A stretch of 64,000 nt of DNA from Ceriagrion tenellum (lineage: Eukaryota > Arthropoda > Insecta > Odonata > Coenagrionidae), in contig OY720636.1 of the NCBI GenBank assembly GCA_963169105.1, forward strand, positions 120,484,188 to 120,548,187, in the 5' to 3' direction. Positions 34,601 through 46,600 of this stretch are shown here, in pieces (positions within the stretch are counted from its first letter, which is position 1; each line of letters opens with the position of its first letter). The translations under genes were made by a program, and so were the position numbers. Below the pieces are notes generated by a model, which was given only the letters and a program-made list of their open reading frames with translations, was not told the origin of the DNA and did not search any database.

Positions 34601-37600
34601 GATGGAAAATTTGATGAGTGGAAATGAACACAAGTTCATCATCGAAGATCTTATCACTAAGCCATGATTCATTTAGGGCGATGATGTTGAAGGAGGAAAT
34701 TTCGGTTATATTGGAAGAAAGCACTGAAATCTATTTTGTAGACTTTTGATGTTCTGGTAGTAGGCATTACAGACGGGGCCAGGGTTGACGTGTACGTCCC
34801 AGGAGAGTAGAACCAGGAGAGCGAGACATCTCCATGACGGGGAGAAGCGACCGCAGTTGCCGGGTGACGTAATGGTGCCGGTGGGAAAGCGTTGGTGGAA
34901 GATCGGTAGACAGGCTATGGAGAGACCCTTCCATGAGAATGGCGGATTTCCGCGGGATATCAGAGAAAATCTCTCGATCCGGAAAGTATTCTTAACGGGT
35001 AGATGATTACTCTCCATTGGATGCCGAAAATAAGTCCTTGGGTGTAAAATTACCACTGCTACAACAACTAGAAGCGCAGAGGAGAAAACGCGTTGTACTG
35101 CACCGGTGGCCAAATTGGAAAAAATAGATATCTGTGAAGATATGAATTTGAAAAAATTACCCTCATTAAAAATTCTTTACATTAAGTTTTTTCCCTTCTT
35201 TCTCAGCCTTAGATTATGCTTCCTTCTCTTAACATTGGAACGTACCTGAGGGACTAAATTGATCCAATGTGCTGAATTTTCGGCCCAAATTTGGCCATAA
35301 CTTCGCCGCGGACATTTTCGCTCGCGGACATCATCGCGAGCCAGACATAACACGAGATGTTCTAAGTGCAGTAGGGAGATTTCAAAGTGCGCACTGTCGG
35401 CGATATTGCGCGACAAGAACTAGGTGCTCTACTTTTATAGTGAATTCGCATCTGGCGGCCTCATTTCGGAACTTAGTGGCAATAGTGCTCCTCTATGCCG
35501 CCGTCTCAACCAATGGCTGGACAAACAGTTCCCCTACTTCCCCCTTCTCCACTGATCCAGAGCTACCTCCCCTCCTTTGACTGCGCTGACCGGACGTTTC
35601 ATCGCAGCGGCCCTCTCCTCTGCCAGCCACCGAAGTGTGTACCTCGTCAGCAGGCATCGTTCGTCAAGTTTCGGCAGCTAGCCTGCGGGCCTCATTGTCG
35701 TGTAATCATAATTGTAATTTAGTATATTAAATATAGTGTGACTGTTGGAAATCATTCCGTATTGGTCATTTTTGACTCCTTTCCCACTGTGTCAATTCGT
35801 TTTTCTGCGACGTTCCGCACCAAGTATGAGCGAATGGTGCCAAGTCATCCCCTCTCCATTTTGAGGGGCTGTGGTCTAAGGGCTGTGGACTAAGCTGAAC
35901 ATTCTTCAGTGACTTGGGTCATTTTACTTTGGTGGTCTGCCATCAATTGTAAACTTTGGGGGATTACCTCTCCAAAGTTGAGGAGAGCCCATCTATAATA
36001 ATCAACTTTAATGAATGAGCGGGTACTTGTGTTTCTATTACAGCAAGCTGTTGCTCTCTAGTGTTTGGTTCAGTTGTTTAAGAGATGGATAAAGTGGTAC
36101 ATTTTCAGCTGTGTTTGTACTGCTGAGCAGCTTTCACTTACCCTACATTGAACAATTCATTCCTTTCCCACCTTTCCTTTCTCTATTCAAACCTCCCATT
36201 TACTCTCACAATCAATTGCTCAGCTATCTTGATTAAACCCTTGCAAAGTGAATGAGAATAGAAGAAAAGCAACAATAATTGCCATCTGTAGGCTATCAAA
36301 GAAATGCCAGTGGTGTAGGTAAAACATTGATCTTTATCCGTCATGTTTTTATTTTTTCTACTTCAGCTTACAGGATGATTTAGTTGTTGAATGCTCTCTC
36401 TTTTGTTACAATCTTCTTGGCCTCTCTTATTTATTCATTGTATTCTAATCTCTTGGCTCTGGTTGATCTTTCGAGATAGTTTCTTCTGTACTAATTCAAT
36501 GATATTTCAGTTTACATATTTGTCAAGGTGTTAACTGTTTTCTCTTACTTCATCCTAATATGTCGGCTCCCTTCCAATTTTTGCATTTAGTTCAATCACT
36601 TGTTTGATATCACTTGATAGTACACTTTCAAATACCTAGTCTTCCATGTGATAGAAGGTTTTTTTTGTTGCGTCATTCTTGTCTTAGTCGTGGAATGGAA
36701 ACAGTTAGTTCCAGAGTTATGTGATAGAGACATTCCAGCATTAGCTGCATAAGTTGAAATGTATGTGAGTAGAAAATTACTCCATAGCTGAGTCGTCTCT
36801 TCAGATTGTACGGTCATTGCATAGAATTGCAGAGAATAATTTATGGTATAAATTCATTTATTTCACTGCAAAATTCAAGAACTCTTACACATTGCTTCAA
36901 TTTATTTACCTAAATCAACATTAAAACTACCTTAAAGTTGCACCCTGTGAATTTGTAATCTGAGTACCTATGTAATATCGTTGGTACAAGAACAGTAAGT
37001 GTACAGATTTGTTAGATAATAATAATAATTATTATAATTTTTATTTGCCTAGCGATCTGGTTACAAATTATGTAAAATATATTGTTCACGATATAAGGCA
37101 TGTCAAGAATATGATACGAGTACAATCAAAGAATTATAAAAAAATAATTGAATCAGGCAATAGCATTACAGATGCTTACCGTAATTTTCCGTGTATAGTA
37201 TGCATTTTTTTCCATGAAAATTCATCAAAAAAGTAGGATGCGTATTATACATGGTTACAAAGCTATCACGTTTTTATTCGTGCTGTAGATCACATTTGAA
37301 GTAATCTCAAAGTACTTATAGGTTTTCGATTTTAAAATTTTTAATTTTAAAAATACAATGAATCAATTTAATTTATTTATTAAAATGAAAATGTACACGC
37401 AGTCCTTCTTGTCTTTCACACTGTTAGCACTGTATCTTTCAAATACAAAATCACTATCCTCACTTGATTCGAACAGTTCATGCGAAGCACTGACATCACA
37501 CTCGCTGACAGCATGTATTGTGTCGCCAGGGATATCGTATTCGTCCTCATTGACCACTACGCATTCTTCATCCCTAAGCAAATCATTGTCGGACCCATCT

Positions 37601-40600
37601 ATTGCATAGTGACAAGGAGTCGCACTGGCACGTTGTCTTGGAGCACAAGTCAGCGGGATGCCAGAAACTTTCCTCGAACGTGTGGCGGAGACAATCACGA
37701 CCCTTGTCTCAGTACCATCTCCACTCATGGCCCGTGGCCAACTGTGTATTAGCTTAACATTATTGGGATTAACGATTAAATTTAACCGAGACAGGTTTCG
37801 TTAGCTTTTCAACTTATTTGTTATTTTTTATTTGCTGGAATGTTTAACTTTTAATCGATAACACTTTTGCTAATGATAAATTATTCGTTACTACCTTAAT
37901 GTTACGTGCAATCTTTATGTCTCGCTTTGAATTTACCAATTTTAAACAGAATTTTATCTTTATTGATAACAAAGTTCTTGTATAATGAGCATTTAAGACA
38001 ATTTCTGAGCTTATATTTTTCAAGCATTCAACAAATTGTCTTAGTAAATCCACAATGTAAAGAAACAATGGACCATGGACACAGTCCGGCGTGCCACGAG
38101 ATGGGGTGCCTAGTTACCCCTGGGACTTTCTTTTGCTTGCTTGTATTCTGCTCAGCCACAAAGGCGTGTTGGCTTGCTGTTCGTGCACAGCAAAATCTAC
38201 ATCGTTTACAAAGGACTTTGGTCTGCCTCCGTTGAAAAATCTGAGGCGTGTAACCACGGTTGCGTTTGTAGCGAAAGGGAGAAATGCCAAATTTTACCAT
38301 TCATAATGTTGCTGGAGTTTATTTGCTCTGCCTTCTCACTGACGAAATTGAAGACATGAATAACAAATTTTTCTCATCTAAATGGAAGAAATGACGTCTT
38401 TCTCTCCAGACGAGCGTAAGAGTGTCACAATTTCATAACATTTCAATGCATACATACGATGTGTAGGGATTTTGAGGCCAGAATTTCAGTACACACGAAG
38501 ATACTTTTTATACGACGGATGCTGAAGATGCTGATACTTCACATGTGGCATAGTCATTCCCACAAGCCTGGGCAGAGAGTTCACCAGGTCATTACAAAGC
38601 ACTGATAACACTTCGCCGATTTAGACTCGAGTGATTGCCCTGCCGATTGCTAGTGGTAACGCTAAGCTGCCACTGCCTGAGGGGAAGAGGGACACATTTC
38701 GCCCACAGCACAGTCAAATTGGAAAGGGGGTTGGGAGCTAGGGATGGGAAAAGGGAGTGTGTGGAGAATGGGTGGAGCCAAGGCCAGGCCGGGAAGCTGG
38801 TTGGGGAGGGAGGATAAGCTGGGAATTGTGCCGGACCCCCTATTGGGTGAGTAACCTTCAGAGGGACAATAGCGGCATGAGATGTTGGGAAGGGGTGAAA
38901 AGGAAGAAGAAAAGTCCTTATCTTTCATTTCTTCCCTTTCACCCCTCCTCGTACTCTCAGACTCCTTCCAAAGTGCAGTAACCCAGTGGGAGTTCTGTAC
39001 CCTAACCCAATAGCTTATGCGAAGTATCCATCGTATATATTTTAGTTCTCAAGCTCTTGGGCATAGTACATGTGGCAAGGCTTCCAAATTTATAATGCAG
39101 CGTTGTGCATAGCCGAATGAATGCCGTTATTTATGTGACAGACTTCGTAATTAAGTATTTTTTGTTCCTGTGGGGACCGGGACTGAGGTTCGTTATTTCG
39201 TAATATCGTTTCTTTACCATACATATAGATACCCCTTTTGTTGGGACCTACGATTTGGTTCGTAAGAACGAAAACTTGTATAAACGTTGTTTGTAATAAG
39301 GAGAGTCTACTGTAGCATCCTAGGAGGCTTTAATCCACTAACTAATTAGCGATAACTCCGGTTTCTTTGCCTTTCCTGAAGTTGTCAATGAATGTGGTCC
39401 AGAATTAAGCCACTATTTCCACTTTTTACGCATCTGTGTCGTAAACGGGCGGTTGCAATTTACATCCATCACCTGCAACTGGCTTGTCATTCCTTCAGAA
39501 ATAATGACGATATCTGTGCCATTCTTGTACAATATATTCTTGATGCATTGCATTCGATGGCATCTAAATACATCTTGAACCAACATACGACGTCTATAAA
39601 CCGCATCATTGCACCACACATTTTGCAGCCAATCTTTGATTGAATTTTCATCCATCCAGCCTTTTTATTCACACGTACGAGAATATTCTGCAGCCATACT
39701 ACATTAGGGAGAGCTTTTCTTTTAAATATTACACAAAAATGTTACATCTTCAAATTACAGAGTAATGTATCTTCCACTATCGGAATCGGTCGAATCGAGA
39801 TCGGAAGGAATCCAACAAGAAGAGACATAAAATGAGGCGAATTGAATACAGACATAGGTACTTTTTAGCGACAGTGTAGCAATTCTTTCATTTATCGACA
39901 AATATTTCCTTCAACACGCATGAAAGTTTTGTAGGGGAAAACTTACTACTAATAGATCGTCACATTGGGAAACCAAAGGGGTATGCAAGAGCAAGGGGAA
40001 AAGACATCCATAGGTAGCATTACCGGTTTCACAGTGATCTTTTGGGCACTGCGGACATCCTAAATAAAATCAATTAAACAATACAGAGGCCTCTGCATTA
40101 TTGTCTTATGTAATTTGCAAGTTTTTCCTTTCTTGATCAATGAATTACTTTTTGTGAGAAATTCCTGTTTTACTTTGGTATTTCCTGAATTTTACAGAAA
40201 TATTCAGATTTAAAGTTATCCAAATATTTGGATTTACAGTTTGCAGTGGAAATACTTGCACTCTCTATACATACCTTGGGGAGAAAAGAGTCTGAATCTT
40301 TACTTTCTTTTCAGATCATGTGCACCCTTTCTCTCTAGGTACCCTTTTGCAATTATGTTTTCAACTTGAAAGGATATTTACAAAAAGTAACAAAGCAAGA
40401 TCAAGAAGTCTTTTCCAGCCAACCAACAATGCTTTCTCATGTGCTCCTTGAACATAGGCAATGATGTCACAGTATCTTATATCAGTATTTCCCACATTTT
40501 TTGTTGACATTACTACTTACATAAGTACGTATTTACATAAGTGGACGCTTACGTAATTTGGGGACTGCCTATATTGATGGTAGATAGAAAAATTTTTTTT

Positions 40601-43600
40601 TTCATTGGCTGAAGACATTCCTTCATTTATTAGTTTAAATGCTAAGCTATTATTCTTAATTCTTTTGGTCACTATTAAACCATCTCCATATCATGTTTGT
40701 TATCATCATTGCCGTTATAGAATATAAGATTGGTTTTGGTTTTGAATGTACCTCTATATTTCCATCTGGTGTCTTGCACTGCCAGTATATTAAAGTTACA
40801 TCTCCCTATTTTCATCATTAATTCCTTTAAAGCACTATTTATACACACTTATGTTCCATTTATCTAGAGTCATGCTCATTCAGTTCTGATCACTTGGACC
40901 AATCTAACTTATTTATCCAATCCTGTGATCAAGTCATCGAAAGAGGTTTCAAAACAATTGACTGCAAGGTTTTGGTCTTGAGGGAAATGCACAACCTAAT
41001 TTTCAGAGGACCATTTCTACCTTTCTTGCTGGCTCTTATCCTACATCCTATTTTGATTGGTCACTCAGTCAAGTATGAATGCCCTGGCTAATACTTGGAG
41101 GTGAGAGTAAGAATTGGGCTGGAGAGGCTACATGGTACTAGCTAGAAATAGCATCGTGCAGAATACTAGCAGTATCCCTTGAACCCTAATGATTTTGCTA
41201 GTCCTAGTAAAACTGAAGAAGTTTTGGTCATGCTGTGATGACAGCTTGAAAATTCTGGATTAATTGTGCAGCTTTAAAATCATGGAATTTGGTGTCTTTT
41301 ATTTTATTGATTGTTTGAACATGGTCTGAAGAATAACCTAATTGGCTAATCTAAACAGAAAATAAGTTGGTTGGTCTTATTATGTACTATGAATGAAAAG
41401 CTAGAAATGAATCTTTGCTTGTAGGAAGTTAATTTTACATCAAGTAGGGTATCTTTTGGTAAAGTAAGGCTTAGTAATGAATCACATGGGTGTTTATGCT
41501 GAGTTATAGATTACATAGGCAGTTTTCTATGGTAGTCCTGTTATATTTATGTCTTTGATATTCTCGATGCATAGTTTGTTGTCTTGACTTCATAACCAAT
41601 GTGGTATACAATATTGATAAACTTCCGTTGCTCAAACTTCTTCATATTGATTTTCAGGAATGCAAAAAAAAATTTCATTTATGTCCTTTCGTAGTCTGAG
41701 GGAAACTTTTTAAGTTTAATCAGTGTGTGCATTGTAGTTTTAATATTTAATGTTATCAACAATTGATTCAACTCAGTTTAGTATATGAGGGTAATTTTTT
41801 TCAGCAATACATGATTACCTGGGGGATGATGTTGGCACCAGCTTGCAGGAACATAATCCTCATTCTTGTCTCGTATGCATGCCTGGAATTATTGATGAAG
41901 AATCGGAGACCATTCGCCCAAGCTCTAGTTCTCAAGATCTCTTTGGAAAAATAAGGTATACTTGTGATGATTTTTTCATTTTAACATTTTTCTCAGGTGG
42001 TAATACTTCCTGATTATCAGTTTTTTATTGTCCATATTGGTTTGATGCTGGTATCCTACTCTTTACTCACATTTTTTTAACATGTGTTTTGCACTATCAT
42101 AACAAGCCAATTGTGAATGTATACATATGGAATGATGAAATTTCACATTTCTTGTTCTTAACACTTCATGCATTCTAAAGCATAAAGTCATAAATAAACC
42201 TCTAAGCAATAGTTGACTCAGGCAGACTATTGTTTATCATATGCTTCGCTTATCAATTACTCTGTTCCTCATGGCTTTTATGTATTTACTTAGTGCTGTC
42301 TTGTAGAGCATGGTGTTTATTTTTGGGTGTATCCCTTATGTTTAGTGGAGTTTACCTGTATCATGGTGGAGTGGAAAAAATTGACTTTGTAGTTAATGCA
42401 GTTATCATTATTTGACTGCTGTCATTGGTGTTATTAAGATCTGATATTTTCTTTCTTTCTTTTTCTCTTTGTACTCTCCCTAACCTAATCTCCTAACGTT
42501 CTCCCTATTTTACTACCTTTCTGATTCAACTGTCTTTTGCTATTCCTCTCAGTACATCAGACCTCAATCAGTAACTGTCCAAATTATTATGACTAAGTGA
42601 GTGGTACCAAATGGTACAAAAATGTGTGGTTTGTGTGATTATGTGCAAAGTACCCTCCAAACACTTGTTAGTGGTATTGAGTATTATATTTTCTGCAGTT
42701 TAACAGTGACCAAACTTCGCATGACCATTTACTTTATTATCTTTACAATATTGCAATTTACTTTATTTAATAAAAAACTATTTAAAAAATGAAACTATTG
42801 TAAATGCTGTATTACAAATGAACCAGTACAAATGAAGATAATAAAGTCTCTAAGAATTTGATGTTCAAATCTTTTAAGTTATCTAAAAATCAATGTTTTT
42901 CGTGTGTGTTATTTTCGTTAATCAGTGGTTTTACTTTATTGTTATGATTGAAATCAGGTAATTTTTCTTTCCATGCTACGTTTATTGTACTGTGAGGTTT
43001 TTCTGGTGGTAAAAGAAGTTGAAGGCTTGTTGAAAGGAGCCGCTTCACCTTTTGACTTAGGAAAATGCTATATTCAACATGCTATTCACAAACACTGATG
43101 TTATCCACTTGACTGGGGACGATGAGATATCTCGTCATGCGGAAGTGACATTCCATCTGGGGATGACGAGATATCTCGTCATGCTCGAATATGCGTTCTC
43201 CAATTTGGGTGTGACGAGATATATCGCCGAGAGTTTCTTATGTACCTTCCTTCGTCCCTCAACTATGCTCTGGCTATTCGATGGCAGCTTCAGATAATAT
43301 TTCGTAAGAATTACGCGCTCTCATCTGAGCCCACACATGTTTATAGGGGTGGTATAACCCCAAGTTTTTTGAAGTATTTCGTTACTTCAGTAAAAAAAAG
43401 AAAACATTTTTACCGCTTTAGAATCAAAGGCAATCATTGTGATTCCTTTTTCCCCAAAGAGTAGTATGCATTTAATCCTCATTTATTTATTATAAAGTGG
43501 TTTCCACAGGTCATAATACCATGTCATTTCACAGCTTGAGTTAGCAGTTTGCTAATACATATACAGTAGCAACTCGATAATACGTAGTTGGCGGGACTGA

Positions 43601-46600
43601 AAAATCGGCACTTCGTATTTTCGAACCTATTTAATAGATCGCGAAAAAAATTTCCCCTCTCCCCCCAGACTTCTCTAGTCTTTGGAAACGTTTCAAAACA
43701 ATTTATAGGTGTATTCGAGAAAGCAGTCGAAATAATGCCATCAAATCAGATGCAAAATGTCACAAACGATCGTGAAATAACTATCACTACTTAGTTCCCT
43801 ATGCAAATCATTTTTAGTTTGATATAATTTTCTTTGCGAAATTTTCACCCTGTTTGGAAGACGTGTATAAAGCAAGTTCTGCTTTTTTATGAGACTTTAG
43901 CTTTGTTAAACTGCGGCTAATCAGGACGTGCAACTGGTATGGGCTTTGTTTCTAACATCTACGCAGTTAAGATGGTAGCTGGCCCGACCTCGCTTCCAAT
44001 CACAGTTTCTTTATCGCTCAATCACAAATAAAGTGGGCAAAAGACTCACTCCATTTTAAAAAATCCTTCCCAGTTAGTGGTTTCTTTCCCATCACCTGCT
44101 GGATGTACGAACTTGAGAAGAAATATTATTTCGTTCCAATTACTAATCGCATGACGACAAATTGGGCGTGATCCGGACGTTTTCAATATCTTAATCATCT
44201 CGTAGTATACTAAGTATTCGGTTCTAAATGGCGATATTTTTTGGACCGATGGATATTTTATGTGGAGTTTGCGGAGAATTATACCAAAGAAAATAGAACC
44301 TCAGATCACAGTTCGTGGAGAAAGAATGAACGCTTCAACTGCCGCCCAGGACATGCCTTCGCTTGCAATGACGGCGCTTAACCAATCCAATTCTTATTGA
44401 TGTTTCTAATATCTACGCAGTTAAGATGGTAGCTGGCCCGACCGTGCTTCCAATCACCCTTTCATTATCTCTCAATTATAGGTAAAAAGAGCAAAGGACT
44501 CAGTCCATTTAAAAAATCCTTCTCAGGTCACAATTTGTGGTTTCTTCCTCGTCGCCTACTGGATATACGAAATTGGGGAGAAATATTATTTCGTTCCAAG
44601 CCAAATGGTTTCACCGCTCATTGAAGTTCGAGTAAGAAACATTAACTCATGACCAAGTTCCTTTTCAGTTCGATGATTCGTGTTTATAGTTCTATTCGGC
44701 AAAACATTAATCCAGGAAATAAAGTAAGCGATTATTTTTTTTATCCTCAACGCATAATCTCTTCGTGTCGTAGGTATTATGCTGAACGCCATTTTATCCA
44801 GTGGCATCCTTATATGCCAACTTCAGTAAGCTAAAACATAGAAGCTAATGAAATACTTCGTATTTAAAAAGTGATATCCGAATCTTTCCTCGGTTTTTAG
44901 AACTTTTTATTCACAATAGTGTGAAAGATAAACTTCATCCTAAATGAGCATCGCGGAGATATTCCAGATCAAGCGTTCTTCATTCCATTATTTAGTTATT
45001 TTCTTTCCCCTCTGCAACTCATGTCTTCTATACTTGACTTTTTTGTTGAGCATAAACACGAAAACGAAATAGGACTAACTGTTGAAGCATAAATTTGTTA
45101 AATTTACTCAAGGAGAAATTTGAAAGAGGTAGGGGTCACGGAAAAAATCTACCGCAGATGAGGCTGAAACTTGACTCCTTTCTGTGGTAAAATCCTTGTA
45201 ACGACAAGTTTTCATAGAGTAGTATTTCCGTAGTTAGATTCTTCTAAACATCCAGTGATTTTGGAATAAAGCGCATTGGGATTCAATTTATACCCATGTT
45301 GTGTCCTATCCGCATATTAAAATCCAAAGGACTCGAAAGTAACTCAAGCCATCACAATGAAATCTGATTCAATTGGTTATTTATCTCGTGGAAATCAGGG
45401 ATAGCAGTGATGATATATCAAATGTAATGTATCAAGGCCTGATTACTCAATAAATTCACCATAGTAATTAATGGATGAAAGTTGGTTCCAGTAAAATTTC
45501 ATGAAGTTACCCCAACAACGTCTTGGAATTAATTTAAAGACAAAATTCCGTGGGGATTTTATTTTAAGATTTCAGTTTTCTGGCTTTGTTATGCAAGGAA
45601 CTATACTTCATAGGACGATATTTCACGGAAGACAGCTTCATCGGGTTGAAGTGTCTTAGTGGTTTATCTCAGGTCTTATCTAATAAATAAAAAATGTTTG
45701 TATGCTCGACTTCTATGCATTCCAATGCCATTCATCAGATTGCGATGAAACTTTTGGTAGTTGTTGTGCACACGAAAACCGTGAGTCGCTTCAACAAATA
45801 AGTTTTGGCACACAAGCTTCTCAAACAAGCGAGGAACGACAAATAAGCAACGAAGCAGATTGTTTATGAGTGCTCAATCACGTCAATCAGAATCATATCA
45901 GTAAGGCATAATTTGTGTTAAAAAGTACGTAATTTATTTGTACGTGGAATGAGATTTGGTGCATTGATCTCTTTGTTTGCATTTTTAATTAATACTTGCA
46001 CTCGATTTTCGTATATGCGTTGCTATTTCCTATACCAGTTCCTATGCCAGTAACCAGGGGAAAACCAGTTGTCCTATCACTGTGCATGAGTCATTAGGAC
46101 TCTGTAAATTAAGACAGAAAGGGTAATTTTTAAGAATGGTCATCAGTGTCATTTTAGATCTGTGTGGAAACATACCGTCGCTATGCCCCTTCATGCAAAA
46201 TTTTCAGAAACGGAGTTGAGGGTGGTTTTAAGCGCTATTTGTTTCTTTTGTCGAGAAGCCGAGAAATGTGTTGACAAAGTTGATGGTAAGAGGTGAAAAA
46301 ATGCCTCTGGTTATACTTTGGTGAATGCAGCAATTTTTATTGTTTACTACAGTATGTTACTATGAGCAAATTTGTTTTCCCCCGCCGGGAAATGCTTGCA
46401 GTAGGCAATTCCTCACGCGTCTTACGGACAACCCTCTGACTGGGCAACAGCGTGCACCTCTCCCTTTCTCTTTCCAGGAGCATCCCGGGAGTTCCGGGAT
46501 GCTCCTGGCATTTCAGCGCGCTCTTTTTCCAAAATAAATGTTAATCGATATTGATAAACCAACGAATTTGTTTAAGATTTTATAAGTGGATTCATGATGA

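Larger units (their letters stand above)
31781..35115 (-). mobile_element. CR1/L2-like LINE, inactive, inserted antisense in TBC1D23 intron 8
   Basis: A non-LTR retrotransposon on the minus strand, opposite to the host gene. In order from 35113 downward: an N-terminal stretch with SWDVHVNPGP, an APE-type endonuclease (ALNESWLSD; GDFNLSIDW), a reverse transcriptase and a C-terminal tail to about 31945. The 3' end is a short TTTA/TAAA tandem at 31781-31800, as in CR1/L2-type elements. The frame is broken by stops and shifts, for example near 34720, 33200 and 32373. The 5' end is uncertain. Confidence 0.85.
37168..39780 (-). mobile_element. Decayed Tigger/pogo transposon region
   Basis: The left edge reads TA then CAGATGCTTACCGTAATTTT with a following TATAGTATGCA, the style of Tigger-type inverted ends. 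Minus-strand transposase pieces lie at 39330-39780 (catalytic region) and 37363-37620 (acidic C-terminal tail). The matching right end was not found. The pieces are separated by about 1.7 kb including a second pogo-like end at 39316, so at least one more element has inserted. Confidence 0.6.

Noticed and set aside
41763..41954. 63-codon frame over exon 9 with a hydrophobic stretch
   Set aside because: The frame dictated by exons 8 and 10 is different and gives the expected TBC1D23 linker.
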